A stretch of 64,000 nt of DNA, taken from NCBI GenBank assembly GCA_022749755.1, contig CM040451.1, forward strand, positions 9,561,871 to 9,625,870, given 5' to 3'. The notes under the pieces were generated by a model. That model worked only from the letters and a program-made list of their open reading frames with translations, had not been told where the DNA came from and ran no database searches. Shown here piece by piece: positions 1-13,580 of the stretch. Each line of letters begins with the position of its first letter. The first letter of the stretch is position 1. Both the position numbers and the translations under genes were made by a program. This DNA is from Azadirachta indica. Lineage: Eukaryota; Streptophyta; Magnoliopsida; Sapindales; Meliaceae.

Positions 1-1066
1 CTTACTGGCTGAAACCAGTGAGACTCAAAGGTTGGACTTCAATTTATTAATACTATTTTCAGTCAAATTATAAGTGCCACTTGTCACGTGTCACCAATTC
101 GAAAGCGGAACCGCCGAAAGCACAAGAGCATGAAAGCGCGCTCCTCGCAGAAAAAGCGAGCTGAAGTTCCGGACTCGCCTACCCTCTCGACGGAGAGCGT
201 ACATTCACAGATGAACAGTATCAGAGTGAACAGTAACCCGTAAGCAGAAAAGGGATTTTGAGAAGCATTAGAGGGTGAGCGGAGTAAGATGGGAGTGTGC
301 CTGACTTCCTACCATGACGACCGAAGCTAAGCATGTCAGCGACTTTTGCAAGCAGCCACCTCAAGCTTCATTTGGGCTAGGCAATCAAGCACAAGAGATG
401 AGCAAGCTGGATAGCACATGGGATAGTTTAGTAGTTAAGCTTGGCTTCCTTAAAATTGTGATCCAATAGGCCCAAATTAAAGATAGTGGTCGTAGGTAAA
501 ATATTTGTTTATTTTCATATAAATTATGTAAATGTATTTATCTTAACTATTGAAAGCGCTTGTGTAAATTGAATGATGACCATCCATTTGTAAATATATA
601 TTGTATAGTATTGTGTAATGAAAAAAAAAGACTCATTTTCTCTTCCAATTGTCTCTCACGTTTGCTTCTTCTTCTTCTCCATTTTTGCTCCCAATTTAAT
701 CACCGAATTAACACATCTCACGATCATTTCTTGCACCCACCTAAATACAAATCGATCTTATGTTAAAAACAACTTAGTTGGGCAATACACATCAACTTAT
801 TTAAGTGCCTCACATAGTCAAAATTCCGCTTCAATTTCTAACACGTGACACATTGCCACAAGCTTGTTGTCTTTTAAGACTGAATGGACTTCTAATGGAA
901 TAAATAAATTTGTCTTTACTATTCCATCTTTTAAGAATTCTTTTTTACATTTAATTTGATAAATTTATCAATTAGACAATTACATTATTTTAAAATTATT
1001 AAAATTATATTTAATTAATAATTAATATATTATTTAAAAGAAGTAAATTAAGATAATATTTTATAA
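1..1066. other. Left-edge spacer, no gene recognised
   Basis: No coding region is supported. Positions about 60-460 are richer in G+C than the AT-rich DNA that follows. They include two short similar segments with the word GAACAGTA (about 210-238). This looks like repeat-derived sequence, perhaps the edge of an LTR, but no matching second copy lies in the window. From about 480 to 1066 the sequence is AT-rich. Short open frames around 560-850 have low-complexity translations (Leu/Phe runs) and look non-genic. Confidence 0.35.
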
Positions 1067-1423
1067 GGCTATTTTTAACCGACTGCTCTAATTTTATTAT
1101 TAGTTCTATTAATTAAAGAGAGATAAAAATATTATCTATTAATTATATTTAATTAATAATTAATTTATTTTATATAAATAGTATAATGGTAAGTGACATG
1201 TAAATTATATCATTTTGTACTACAATATAATATTCTAATAATTATTGTATGACCTTATTGTAGTGTAACATTCTACTAATTGTATTAATTTTATGCATTA
1301 TAATGTAGTTGATTGATACAAATTATATTTTTTTGTACTACAGTATAACATATTAACATTTTGATAATTGTTATAAAATACAAGATAAAAATAAAGTTAG
1401 AATAGCCAGTTAAAAATATCTTT
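1067..1423. mobile_element. MITE-like element with terminal inverted repeats
   Basis: An AT-rich segment of about 357 bp is bounded by imperfect inverted repeats. The left end (GGCTATTTTTAACC, continuing to about 1100) matches the reverse complement of the right end (about 1393-1420) at roughly four of five bases by eye. The 9-bp word ATTTTATAA lies immediately outside both ends (1058-1066 and 1424-1432), as expected of a target-site duplication. It has no coding capacity. A 9-bp duplication is typical of Mutator-like elements, but the TIRs are short and AT-rich, so the superfamily is uncertain. The element lies about 570 bp upstream of the Derlin start codon. Confidence 0.55.
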
Positions 1424-1991
1424 ATTTTATAAAGACAGTATTATCCTCAATTATTTGTCAAGGTATATTTACGGATTTTAGGATATTTAATGTGATTTAT
1501 CAAAATTTTTAAAGAAAATTACAAATTTAGAAATAATGTTATATTTATTTTAACTATTTAAAATTATTACTTGTTTGTTTGATAACGGATTATTCAATCT
1601 CATTTTTATATTTTTATATAATTTAGTTTAAAAAGATCTGTTAAAAACAGAGCCCCCTTTCATAACAATTATATTATTGAAAAAAACCGACCACACCATA
1701 TCGCAGCCAAAGCGCACTTGATTTGGGCGTGAAAACCACTCGCTATCTCATTGGTTTAATGTGTGTCATTCCAGAAACTACATAGAAAAAATGCACACAC
1801 AAATACATATAGAAAGAGCTGCATCATGTTTTGTGCTTTGCCTCAAATCAAGTCTCTGCCGATCGTCCTTACAATCAAACCTTCTTTTAGCTTCTTTTAG
1901 CAAATTCTTATCTAGAAATCTTTAAATTTCTTAATTGAAAACAAATAAGGGCATCTGGGTTTTCTGTAAATTCAGAAGAAATTAGAGGGAA

Positions 1992-4490
1992 ATGGCTCAA
2001 GCTGTTGAAGATTGGTACAAACAGATGCCTATCATCACCCGCACTTATCTGACTGCCGCTATCGTCACCACCGTCGGTTGTTCTCTGGATGTACGATGTG
2101 TCTCCCTCATTCTTTGTTCTTTATGTATCTTCTTGTTATTAGTCATGTGTAGATTACGTGGTTCTTTTTCTATAGGGTTTTCTTTTTAATTTGATTGGGT
2201 TATTCAGGTGATACTCCTTCTGAGAAAGATTTGATTGTTTTGAGATAATTTCAACTGGGTTTGCCTCATTGTTCCAAATCTTTTCGTGTTTTCTTCTCCT
2301 TTTTGTTTTCAGGTGTGAGCTTGTTAAATTTTCTTCCTTTCATTAGTTTCTTAAACCTTTCTATGGTTAACTTGATTGAAAGATAAGTGTTATTCTTATC
2401 GAGAATGATACGGATGTGTTCCCAGGCTAGTGACTGCGGTTGATTAATTTTTTTTCCCCTTGATTGGGAACTCATTAGTTTATTTTACTTTTTTTTTTTC
2501 ATCTGTCAATTGGTTTGTCTTTATTTCTCAATTGCAATTTGATTTGATGACGAGTGAATGGAGGTCTGAATTTTTGGGGCTTAAGTGGCTGTTATGTGTT
2601 ATTCTCATTAGCTTTCCTGTTTTGTGTTAAAATTTTGTAGATAATATCTCCTTTTAATCTGTGTTTGCACCCGACGCTAGTGCTCAAGCATTACCAGTTC
2701 TGGCGCCTTATCACCAATTTTCTTTTCTTTCGGAAAATGGGTAAGTTTCAAGTTTTATCTTTAGAACGTCTAATGGGTTCGACAGTAGAGTTATGTTGTT
2801 GTCACTTTTTGAGATTTAGGCAATTGATAGTTTCAAAATTTAAGAGTATACATAAGTTAGTCAATTACATTTTGACTTTTTGTCTCCTATCCTCTGGATA
2901 TGATAGTATGTACATAAATTCCTGCATTTATTCCAGGTTACTTCTGCTTAAGTATCAATCAAACCCGATCTCCTTTTGCATGTTTTAAACTTATGAGGAA
3001 AATATCAATGAATAGACTGACATGTAAGTAGATTAACTGAGGACAAATGAAATCTTGTTGAACATAGATACTGACTATTGAAGACTTTGAGAAACTTTTC
3101 ATTGAGACATAAGTGTATTAGCAACTTAGGCTTATTTCTTCATAGCAATATCTAAAATTAACTGCCAAGTTTGCAGTTATGACACAATGACATCATGGAT
3201 GTTCACTCATTGGAACCCTTTCTGCTCTGTGTTAAAAATCTTGTTAAGAAAATAAGCAATTTCTTATGTCTGATTTAGATCCTCATTCCAAACCAAAAGA
3301 AAGTTTACTTGAATCTTGTCTATTGAATGTGTTGCAGGACATGTCTCTGTACATTGATGAAATACTCAGTGACCAATACTTGTTGTTAATAAATTTATGT
3401 CTTTATGATACCAGATCTAGACTTTTTGTTCCATATGTTCTTTCTTGCCCGATACTGCAAGCTTCTTGAGGAGAATTCCTTCAGGGGAAGGACTGCTGAT
3501 TTCTTTTACATGCTTTTATTTGGAGCCACATTTTTAACCGGTACTGTTCTCATTGGGGGGATGATACCTTATTTGTCAGAGTCTTTTGCAAAAATCATAT
3601 TCCTTAGCAACTCGTTGACACTCATGATGGTAAGTTCTCATTTTCTTAAATTGCAAAAATAGTTTTATTGGTGACAGTTGGGGATAACTGTTGTAGGAGC
3701 CTTATTACTTTCCTGCGCTTTACAGGTGTATGTGTGGAGCAAACAAAACCCTTTCATCCACATGAGTTTTTTGGGCCTTTTTACATTTACAGCAGCCTAC
3801 CTACCATGGGTGAGTAAGCTTTATTTAGTCTTGATAATGTACTATCTGTGTTTGGTTTTCATTGCATTCACTTTATTGCTAATTTTCATTTAGTCAATAA
3901 TTTAAACCGAACACAGACAATTTCGTAGTTGAAAGTAATTTTGTGGTGCCCATGGACTTCTCTTGTATACTCCCTTTCAATACCTTGTTTTTTCCTTTTC
4001 TAATTTGTGTGATCCTTTAATCCTTATTGCTTTCAACTTTGGTGTTGTAATGCATTGTCGCCTTGCTTTCCTTGCAGGTGCTTTTGGGATTCTCCGTCTT
4101 TGTTGGTGCTAGTGCTTGGGTAGATCTGCTGGTGCGTTAAAAACTTAACATTAATGTCAAAAACATTGATGTTAAATATTTTATTTGATATGAAACACTT
4201 TTTATGCATCTTAACAATGTCTCACTCAAAAACCTTATGTATTTACTCTCTATTTTATTGCTGTATTTTCTGGCTCCCTTGTGAAACTAAAATCTTTTGT
4301 GATTCAGGGAATGATAGCTGGTCACGCATACTATTTTCTTGAAGACGTTTATCCTCGCATGACAGGTCGCCGGCCATTAAGAACTCCATCCTTTATTAAA
4401 GCACTGTTTGCAGATGAGGCAGTAGTGGTAGCACGGCCTGCAAATGTGAGATTTGCACCACCACCTGCGGAGGAAGTTAACCAAGATTAA
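1992..4490 (+). CDS. DER2: Derlin-2 (ER-associated degradation membrane protein)
   Basis: Six coding exons can be read: 1992-2090, 2641-2740, 3415-3629, 3726-3809, 4078-4131 and 4308-4490. They join in frame to 735 nt, giving 244 residues, the usual Derlin-2 size. The protein starts MAQAVEDWYKQMP and has the family's Trp-Arg pair (HYQFWRLITNF) in the first lumenal loop. Several hydrophobic segments follow, and the tail is polar (AEEVNQD). Derlins are inactive rhomboid-fold proteins in the ER membrane that help move misfolded proteins to the cytosol for p97/proteasome degradation. All introns have GT/AG borders. The ATG follows a purine-rich leader. The Arabidopsis counterparts are DER2.1 and DER2.2. 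I see no lesion. Confidence 0.95.
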
Positions 4491-5606
4491 TCAAAAAAAA
4501 AAAAACACTGGATGGTTCATTTTGGTTGTATTGATCAGTATGGGAATTGTGGGGTCCTGCAAAAACTGCTGTTGGCCTTGAAAATATTTACCCGGACCTA
4601 GCTGATTATGGTCTTTATGTCATAACTCCATTTCAGGTTAACCTTGTATGTGATTTCTGCTGCTTTTGCTAGGTTCGTCTGGATTTGAAGACAAGCTTTT
4701 GTAATCTATATACAGGAGTGAATGTTTGTAGTGAGTATAGCATACTGTGCATTGATTTTGACTGAAGCTTTTAGCGGACTATACGTTTACACAATTAATG
4801 TTACCCATCCCATTTCCATCCGAAATTTGATAAAATTATCTTCTGAACGATGACAAAATTATCAAAGAGAGGGATTTCTCGTTTCGTTTGAGCAGTTCCT
4901 TGGATTTGGGAAGTGATTTTTCAGTCCTAGCAATGTAAATGGAATAAAACGAATTGATGATATTGATGCGATTTGAAGATAAAGCCAAGGGTAGAAACGG
5001 TCAGGTTTGTATCCCAAGTTACGCAACTACGAAGTCTGAAGAAAACAAATATTAGAGGAAACCAAGCAAGCAGCAATAAAACATATTACATTTCCTTGTA
5101 GTTCCCCCCAATTTTTCAGTGACCAAGACCAATTCCACATTAATCCAACTTCTACAGTCAATCCTCCCTAAGGCATCCTATAACAAGCGCCAAAATGGAA
5201 AGGAATAATATATCATAACAGTCCGACCTTTCAGTACACACCATAATGACAACACCTCTGAACGTGAAAAATGAGACACCTACCGCCACATTAAGACAAG
5301 AAAATTTTCCCTTCCAAACTTTTGAACAAATAAATTACATGAAATAAACCAATTCTTCACATAAGACATGAAGAAATCAATAAAAAAAACCTCCCCTCCT
5401 GCAAAGCTGTAACCATCTTCGTCAATGCTTGCAAAAAATTGACTACCATGATACTCACCAGACTATTACATCTGGATTACCTTTCACGCTCTTGTTATCT
5501 TGCTCAACTCCAATAACATAAAACTCTCAAACCAGTACAGACCTGTAGTTGTGTTGTGTTTGCCTGGTGTGGAGAGCAAATGACATTAGAACATTGAACA
5601 GCGTGG
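4491..5606. other. Convergent 3' interval between Derlin and TOM1-like genes
   Basis: This stretch lies between two stop codons that face each other. It should hold both 3' UTRs and their polyadenylation regions. An A-run follows the Derlin stop directly (4491-4505). No further gene, RNA or repeat is recognised. Confidence 0.5.
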
Positions 5607-8600
5607 CTATCGGATGGGATGATATTGGGCAGAGACTCTCTTGGGAGGCAACTTGCGCAGGATGTAAAGGACTAGGGCAGAAGGTAGGATCTCAACCAAC
5701 TGTCATTTAGACACAATACCAAATTTAGATAAATAGAAAGGAGAGAGAAGAAACAAATAAATAAGCTAAGTTGCACAATACCGTGTAGTAAATAATATTC
5801 AAAACAGGATGATCCAAAACATCCAGTGATGCATCTGCATCAAAAGCAGATAAAACAACCTGCATTTTGCGAATTAACAGCAGATCAGAGAGAATTTTTG
5901 TTTCAGAAAACAGCAGTGCATTAAAAGCATATCAAGAAACCACAATCTGTTCTCATTTTTGGTGCTTGTAGAGCATTCAGTGATCATTAACCTTTCACAG
6001 AACCAGTACTCTTCTTTGCACCTGAACAAATCATCTTAGGCTCCCCTAACATAAAACACAATGTCCTACATGTACATGTTCTGCATGACACCAGTTTGCA
6101 TTTTTGTAATCTCACAATCCTACCTGAAAGTTCAAAATGGAAGTTTATCCTCTTCTGGTAACTTAGAAACATTTAAATTTAAACATCTACCATCATATTG
6201 TTTGCTGCCAGCCTGTTTTGGTTGGTCTCTGCCGCCAACTGCAGCTATGGGTGTGGGTTGAGGATTTTGGTTTCAACTTAGATGGTCTTCAATGAGCAGA
6301 ATATACTGTCTGCTTTCTTGTATTTTGTTATTTTGGCATCAATTTGTCTCATACTCTTCTTATTTATTAATAGTGTTTTTCTCTAAGAGTTTGCCCTTAG
6401 AGATAATTTATTCAAATTGAAAAAAAAAAAAAAAAACTACCATCTTTTTCAAATCTTTGATCTACCTTTTCCGGTTCCCTTAACCATAAAAACAGAAAAA
6501 GACTAAAGAAGGATTCACCCTTTTCTTTTCTTCTATAAATTGTAAAAGAAATTATTACCTCCCCCTTGTACTACAGTAAAAAAGAATCAAATTCTCACTA
6601 TTTTATGTTCCATTTTCTACTTAGAACTAAGTGAAAGATAACCACAATGGGTCAAAGGCCTTTTTGATGATATTCTCTTTCACAAGATTTGGTCAAATTC
6701 ACAAATATAAACAGACCAAGTCTAAAAGTACATATAATCTTAATGCCCAGAAGACAATATAGTTTGAAACATACCACAAAGCATCGTATAAGAAAGCAAG
6801 TGAAACAGATGGCTGTCACAGATCCAACCTGCAAAAATAGCATATATTACATCAATAGACTGCTTTTGATGCTTGCATCTAAAAATCTTGCTGGAAATAG
6901 TGCAGGAAAATTAACATGTTAAGGATCAAACTTGTACAGTAAGAGAAAAATATCAGTTTGGATCCCCCATCTATGTTCACCTTCAGTACCACATTTATGG
7001 CGTAAAAGTGATATGCACAAGTGTGCATACACCAGAAAAAGGCTCGTGCATATCAAAAATAGTGATATGCACCAGCTTGCACACACATAACTGCATGCAT
7101 ACTACAGGCAACTGCCACTCAGTACATCTTGTTGTAGCTTCCAATCAATAGACAGACATGTAGGCGCAAACAAACATCATTGGTAACATAATTAACTTCT
7201 AGAAGAATATGGTAGATCCAGACCACACCAAACCAAACTTAAAAGATTTTCGTCAGATCAAATTTTAAGGAAGAAAAATTTAGATCACGGACAAATATAT
7301 TGTTAGCCATAGTTCGATAATTCTATTATTTCATATAAATAACATAGACACAAGCTTTCATATGAAAATACAACAGTAGCCAAGAAGATTTATAGTAATC
7401 TAGTAGTCCAACATGTGATCAATTAGATTAAAAATGAAAGGAAGACCCAAACCTCATGCAGCTTCTTTCTTCTCCCTTTTGATTCAATAGGAAAACGTCT
7501 CAGCATGAAAAATAATCTGCATGCACCACAAGTGAGTAAAAGGAAGTGAAACCACTTTAATGCTCTAACCACCAAATATCACTGAACACGGAGAAAAACT
7601 CACCTTCCTCCATACAGCAAGAAGCCCAATGCAGCAATAAACGACACCACTGAAGAGAAGTGTACAATTAGTGCATGTGCTTAGATGAAAAAACTGATGC
7701 TTATAATGCAGGGACAGTCTAAGACCAGGATGAAATGTGAAGTGCCAATCCCCAATAATGTAATATATCAAAAACCTAGCTTATAGTTGGATACAAGAAC
7801 TTACCTGCAATAAATATCTTTCCAATGAATTCCACCACACTGCTGTGATCCACCCATAGGTAAACCCAGATGCAGACCTGATACAAATACCTCACTTTGG
7901 TAAAATTTACTTAAGCTTACTGGTAAACAAAGTTATGGATGTGAATAGTAAAGGACTGCTCAAGGTACGCTATGAATTCTAGACTAAAATCTGTACTAGG
8001 TTGCTTTCCGTCGGTATCATAATATGCATCTTGAATCTTTTTAGCATAATCTTTACAAAGAACAAAAAATGAAATTAATCTCCTTTTTAAAGATTAACCA
8101 CTTAAGACAGTTAAAAAAACAATTTGAAAATATTAGTAATAATGGTACTAAGGGGAATTTTTAGATTAAACAAGAAATCCATTGTCATTTATAATGATCT
8201 CCAAATTGGAGATTATTGTGGAATCCTTCAACCTTTAGTGACAATCAATCAACTCATAGGACGTAACACACCAGACAGGTGGCTTCAAGAGAATTTGAAC
8301 CTCTAACCTCTAGGAGAATATTAATACTATTGCTTTGACTTTGATTTTAGGACCAGATTTGAGTATGCTACTGGGGGAAAGTGGATACCAGTTATTGTTC
8401 AACATAATACTGCATAAAAGACTACAAAGGGAGTTTAGAAATTTCAAATTAGTGCTAACAAATGTGCATGTAGGCTTTCTCCATTCTCCAGACTGAGTTT
8501 GACCACAGATTATGTCTAGCACTAAGAATTCAAGTGTTCAAATTCGTTTTTCTTCCAACATCTTGCCATTTTGAAGTAACCAGGAGACATAGCTTACCAT

Positions 8601-11117
8601 GTGCAATTTTAGTAGCAGCATGTTCAATGAAGCATCCAACCAACAAATTAACAGATATGATAGCTACTGCTATCGAACCAACTGTTAAATATAATCTATG
8701 TCAAATGATAGGAGAATGTGAGATGGAGCATACCTGTATAACGTAAATTGCTCCATTGATTGAGATATAAAAAATCCTAAGTTTATCAGTTGGTAAGCTT
8801 CTTGCCTGCAAATCAATAAAGATATCAGTGATTCCTTGATAGTATTAAAGAAATAACAGCATCAACAAGTTTTAGATACCACTAATGAAACTACCACATA
8901 TAATGGCATCAAACTCACACTATTTACTTGCCTGGTGATATATTTCTGCCCAAAAGAGGACAAGTAATGTGTAAGTAGAGAAAAACAGCAGTCCCGGAAG
9001 ATCCAATAATACGAGTGTCAGTACCTGGTTCAATATATCAGCAGCACTATGTCAGCTAAAAAAAAACCCTAGACATCCTAGATGTTGCATTATTTAGGGA
9101 AAAATTGACATGTCATCTTATTCCACTTCAACACAGTGAGCCAGTGACAGTTAGACCAGAAATTGTAATTACCAGTGGCCTGGAAGATTAGCAAAAGTAC
9201 TAAAAGAGGAAACAAAAAAGCACAATTGATTGCACATATTAAAAACAGCCGAACTTTTAGTCTCATGAGAACTGTAAGATCTACAAGCAAAGTTTATAGA
9301 AATTAATCAGTGGTTGCTTCCCCCACTTCCACCTCCTTGTTTTCTAAACCAATCATCAACCTTATCACAAGGAAGAATTGGAAAGAACATATTGCAAAAG
9401 CTTTTTTCATTTTGAATTATCATCTAAAGAGCTTTTCCGAGTATTTTGAGAGAACGGTTTTGACAAACTGCAAAAGTCTAGCAACTATACTGAAATTCTT
9501 GCATACTACTTTCCAATGGAGAAAAACATTTACATTCACATTCTTTAACAGTTTCCAGTCAATGTTTGGAAGGATCATTATTTGCCCTTACTTTCTATCT
9601 AGAAGTGTTGATCTTACTTCCCATCTAGAAGTGTTGATCAAGATACTCACACACTCAAATTTGGAAGGCCCCAAAAAGAATGGAGGACATAATCAAACTC
9701 TATTAATTCTGTTTTAAACTTTCAATGAGGCATTTGTGCATAACTATCCTTGACATAATAATATCCAAAACTGAAGCATGTTATACATTATTCCTTCTCT
9801 TTTATAATGAAAGTATCTTTATTGTTCATGCTATGGACTGCGAACACGACAAAGTGTAATTTGCAAGCAAAAGTTTCTACGTCCATTAAATCTGAAACCT
9901 CGAATTTACTCTCTTAGGCTTTTGAGGGTCAAGGAAAAAATGTCAACGCTTAATGCTATAAAAATTTGTTTATGGAAAAAAACATTTTTTCCATTGCTCC
10001 CTCCTTTCAATCGACATTTGAAAGAAAAATGAGCCTCAAAGTGTCCCAGAACCCCCAAGCATAATAACCAGTGATGAAGATACGAAGAAAAGTTTATTGA
10101 TCTGTTCATATACAAGAATAATGTTTCAAGAATTTGAAACCCAATGAATATGTAGTCAATCAAGATTAGTTCACATTTATCAGAACTACAGCAAACTGAC
10201 CTTGGGATGCAAAAGAAACACTTGCTTGTGAAATCCAAACACAATTGCACGTACTGTAACATAAAAAAGAAAAAACTCGTATGATCAAATTATCATCCAA
10301 TAAAAATTTACCAACAACAATTGCACAATATCACAGATTTTGAATAATTACCTCCATTAACAATGAAGTTCATAAGATGAAAAACCTTCTGTGTTGTCCA
10401 ACCATATTCCGGCACTCTCAACTCAATTCTTATTAATTGTATCTGCACATCATAAAAATCAATTAAAACCTTATAATTTCCATTAACCAGTCTCACCACA
10501 AAATTATTGCCACCAACACACCAAAAAGGCTAATCTTTTAATGAACTACAACACGTAACAGCAACATAACTCAAAACTGTAATTGACACATATCATTCCG
10601 GTTTCAATAGCAGAAGTATTTAAAATCTCCAAAGATACTCAGAAATAAGACACCAAAAAGAAAAAAGAAAAATTTAAGAAAATTGCCAAAAATTTGAAAA
10701 AGTTTAAGATTAATTCAACAATTAATTAAAGTAAATTGACTACAATGTTATTATTTGATAAACAAACACTATCCAATCCGAAGTTCTGGAAACACCCTAC
10801 CTCTCATATCGTACAGATTATATACAAATCGTCTAAAATCAAATAACCACAAATTGACCTAACTGGAAAAAATTGCAGAATCAAATCTCAGAACAACAAA
10901 ACATAAAGAAACACATAGACAGAAGGAGAGATAGTAGAAGGAAAGAGAGAAAAATAACCAGAGCAACAGAGGAGACAAGTGCATAAGCAGCGCAAAGAGT
11001 GTAGAAGATCCCGTCCTGCCACTGAGGCGACTCGTTGATCTCGTTCCACCAATTCGTCACTGGCGCTCGTAACTCAAAAGCCGATATGTTCAATGGCATT
11101 CCCGTAATTCTCTTCAT
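5607..11117 (-). CDS. TOM1: TOM1/TOM3-family seven-helix tonoplast membrane protein
   Basis: Eleven coding exons are recognisable on the minus strand, from 11117-10959 ([19 protein letters not shown], then VTNWW) to the last exon ending HPIR at 5607. Diagnostic segments in order are [35 protein letters not shown] (about 10430-10350), [14 protein letters not shown] (about 10250-10200), [20 protein letters not shown] (about 9010-8940), [10 protein letters not shown] (about 7860), GFLLYGG (about 7620), [15 protein letters not shown] (about 6820), [11 protein letters not shown] (about 5800) and [15 protein letters not shown]. The family comprises tonoplast proteins with about seven membrane segments, named because Arabidopsis TOM1 is a host factor used by tobamovirus replication complexes; the cellular role is less clear. 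A start at Met7 (11099) is also possible. TOM1 and TOM3 cannot be separated with certainty. Long introns contain no other gene. Confidence 0.93.
8291..8345 (-). repeat. Possible tRNA-derived SINE fragment in a TOM1 intron
   Basis: On the minus strand the sequence GAGGTTCAAATTC (8291-8303) resembles a pol III B box. It is preceded by TCTCCTAGAGGTTAGA, a pattern common in tRNA-related plant SINEs. The expected A box is not clear, so this may be a decayed fragment or chance. Confidence 0.25.
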
Positions 11118-12841
11118 ATCTCAACAAGCTTTTCCCAGAGGTTTCTCGAGAAAGTCAAAATCCTTTCTCTCAAACAAGGCACAAGCGTTTGAGAAGCCGA
11201 GAGACGTGACGGCAGCCAAACACAAAGTACAAATTTACAAATTAGAAAGAGATTGTAAATCAATCTACTTCTATAAAACTCTACCGGACGGTCGCGGTTT
11301 CTGGCACCTAAGCTTCTACGAGATCAACGGATGAGATTAGTTTTCCTTCGGTGTTATTGTCGTAAGATTTTACACTGTCGCGTTCCTGATAGGTTTCTGA
11401 TTCTCTATATATTCGCCACGTGTTACTCTGCTACCCTTATGGTTTATTGTTAGTTTGCTGAAACTGTTAAGTGATATAATAACACTATGACAGTGTGTTT
11501 TTTTTTTTTAATAATAAATTGCGGGAAAATTACAGTGTAATTAGGCGGCAAACAAATTTAACGATGATATCATGGAATTCACTAATTAATTGAATAATTA
11601 ATAAATAATACTTTTAAATATTTTTTACCGCAGCCCATTAGTTATGTTTATACTTTCTCTGGAGTTTTCTCTCATTTTCTATAATAATAAAAATTTTAAA
11701 TTGAGTTAGTTAAAATAATAAAAAAGTTTTAATCATGGAGAGGCGTGGCATATAATAGTACGCAAATGAAATTCATAGCACTAAAATATGATTTTTACAG
11801 ATATATTTTAAAATTTGAAAGGGGGAATATCACGTGTTGTGGGGTGAGGAGATGCCAGCGGAGATTCCCTCGGGTGGACCCACGAATAAGGGATGGGATT
11901 GAGAGGAGGGCGAGGAGGAGCACTATCTTTACAGGTTGTGACGCGAAGTTTCCTCAATGTAACTAGCGTCAATATGCCTATCCGCGTCTGCATGGACGGC
12001 GAACTGGTTCATCGGCGCGTTTGGGCTTTTGGTTTGTTTGGTGGGATTAGTTATTGTCATTCACACGTGTAAATTTGCTAAATACAAACCGACTTAATTC
12101 ATTATTCAATCTAGCAATAATAATAATGAAAATGAATGGCAAAATATGCCCCACTTTGAACGAATATATAGTCATATGTCAAATTAATTAACGTAAAAAA
12201 TCGTATCTCTTTACGGTACTTACTATTTTCCCCATTTGTAGGTGAATTTATTTTTTAACTTTAAATTATTAATTTTGATGATTTGTAAGAAAATAAAATG
12301 TTTGTAACTTTTTGTTGGTACACAAATTTCCAAGCCTTCATGAAGGGTGGCGATAGCAATTCAAGAAAATGAAATCAATTTCGCTACTTGCAATTGCGAG
12401 ACTTTCTTTGGTCTAAACGAGGATAACAAAATGGACCGTGTGTTTCAGTTAGATTAATTGGTCGTTGGCTCGTTGCCTCCACCTATACGTCAAAGTTATA
12501 TAAATGAAGTTTAAATAAAGGTTTAAGTTTTATGAAAGGGAGCAATGGATAATATTATGATTTAGTCTTATCGTAATAATAGCTGGGTTGGAAACAACAC
12601 ACACGTATTCGCTAAATGGTGGGTCCAAATGTTCGCGTCAAGAGAGTGACTTTTACTAGTGCGATATTCATAAATGAAGTTGTCGTTTCTCTCATAAATT
12701 ATGCAGCGGCATCAGTGGCGGTTCAAGGAAATCTGGGACTAGGCGACAAATATTATATGTCAGGGCTTTTTATTTTTTAATTTTTTAACATGGGTAGTTT
12801 TAAGTACACGTTTAGATCATATGTATATATGTTTAATTTTA
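11118..12841. other. TOM1-like upstream region and AT-rich spacer
   Basis: This is the presumed promoter and 5' UTR of the minus-strand TOM1-like gene, followed by AT-rich spacer up to the copia element. CACGTG G-box cores occur at about 11416 and 11831. A GC-richer island lies at 11820-12020, with no coding frame resembling a known protein. Around 12705-12760 a short segment (GTGGCGGTTCAAGGAAATCT) has the look of transposon-derived sequence but cannot be assigned. Confidence 0.4.
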
Positions 12842-12846
12842 GTTTG

Positions 12847-13028
12847 CGTTATAATAAGAATCCCACATCGGCCAATCTTAACAACACCCCTCTCACTATC
12901 ACCTATATATACATGTGGCTGTAATTGTTTTTAGATAAAAAATAAAAATTGTAAATCCTTGCAAAATTTACAAAAGACTTGCACTCTAATCCAAATATTT
13001 TTTATTTCTATTTAATTTATTTACAACA
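12847..13028 (+). repeat. 5' LTR of the copia element
   Basis: 182 bp. It contains AATCCCACATCGGCC, a motif common in plant copia LTRs, and a TATATATA box-like stretch at about 12905. It ends TTTACAACA. The first two bases read CG where TG is expected, consistent with mutation. A 21-base segment present in the 3' LTR is missing. The downstream primer-binding region begins TTTATCAACACGA; I cannot assign the tRNA. Confidence 0.85.
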
Positions 13029-13580
13029 CTTTATCAACACGAATTATTGATTCAAGTACATAAAGTATTTATTTAATTATTTTTATTTTTATAGATACTT
13101 TCACATTATATTAATTTATTATTATTGTCCTAATGAGTATATAATGAGTATGTGGTTATCATTAAATTGGATCTTCCACAACAAAAAATCAAAATAGTGT
13201 GTTATGTGTTTTTATGAGCATATTTATTTAATATTGATATTAACATTTATTATAATTTTAATATTGATTTTTGATTTATATGATTATCAATACTGTTAAT
13301 ATTACAACTTAAAGCTTATAAAATGACTTTTATTATCGCTTTATTAATCATATGATAAGTAAAACTACTTATCTATTATTTTATTATTTGATAAAATAAC
13401 AAGCCTCCTAAATATTATTGTGCTTTCATGGAAAGGTTAAACCTTCTCATATTTATTATTAAAATATTGATAAAAGGTTATACTTCTTAAATATTATTAT
13501 ACTTCAAATGGACGGCTAAGCCTCCAATTTAACAATTATTTGTTTATATGTTTTATATTGTAAAAGATCAAAAGGATCAG

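Noticed and set aside
300..390. Words resembling 5S rRNA (GAAGCTAAGCATG, AAGATGGGAGTG), suggesting a Cassandra-type TRIM element
   Set aside because: The words occur in the wrong order and without the rest of a 5S sequence; likely chance.
7006..7085. Repeated word GTGATATGCAC and nearby TGCATGCAT in a TOM1-like intron
   Set aside because: Only two short copies; not enough to call a repeat or a regulatory element.
9310..9717. 135-codon plus-strand open frame in a TOM1-like intron
   Set aside because: AT-rich, Phe/Ser-rich translation without recognisable similarity, and antisense to the gene.
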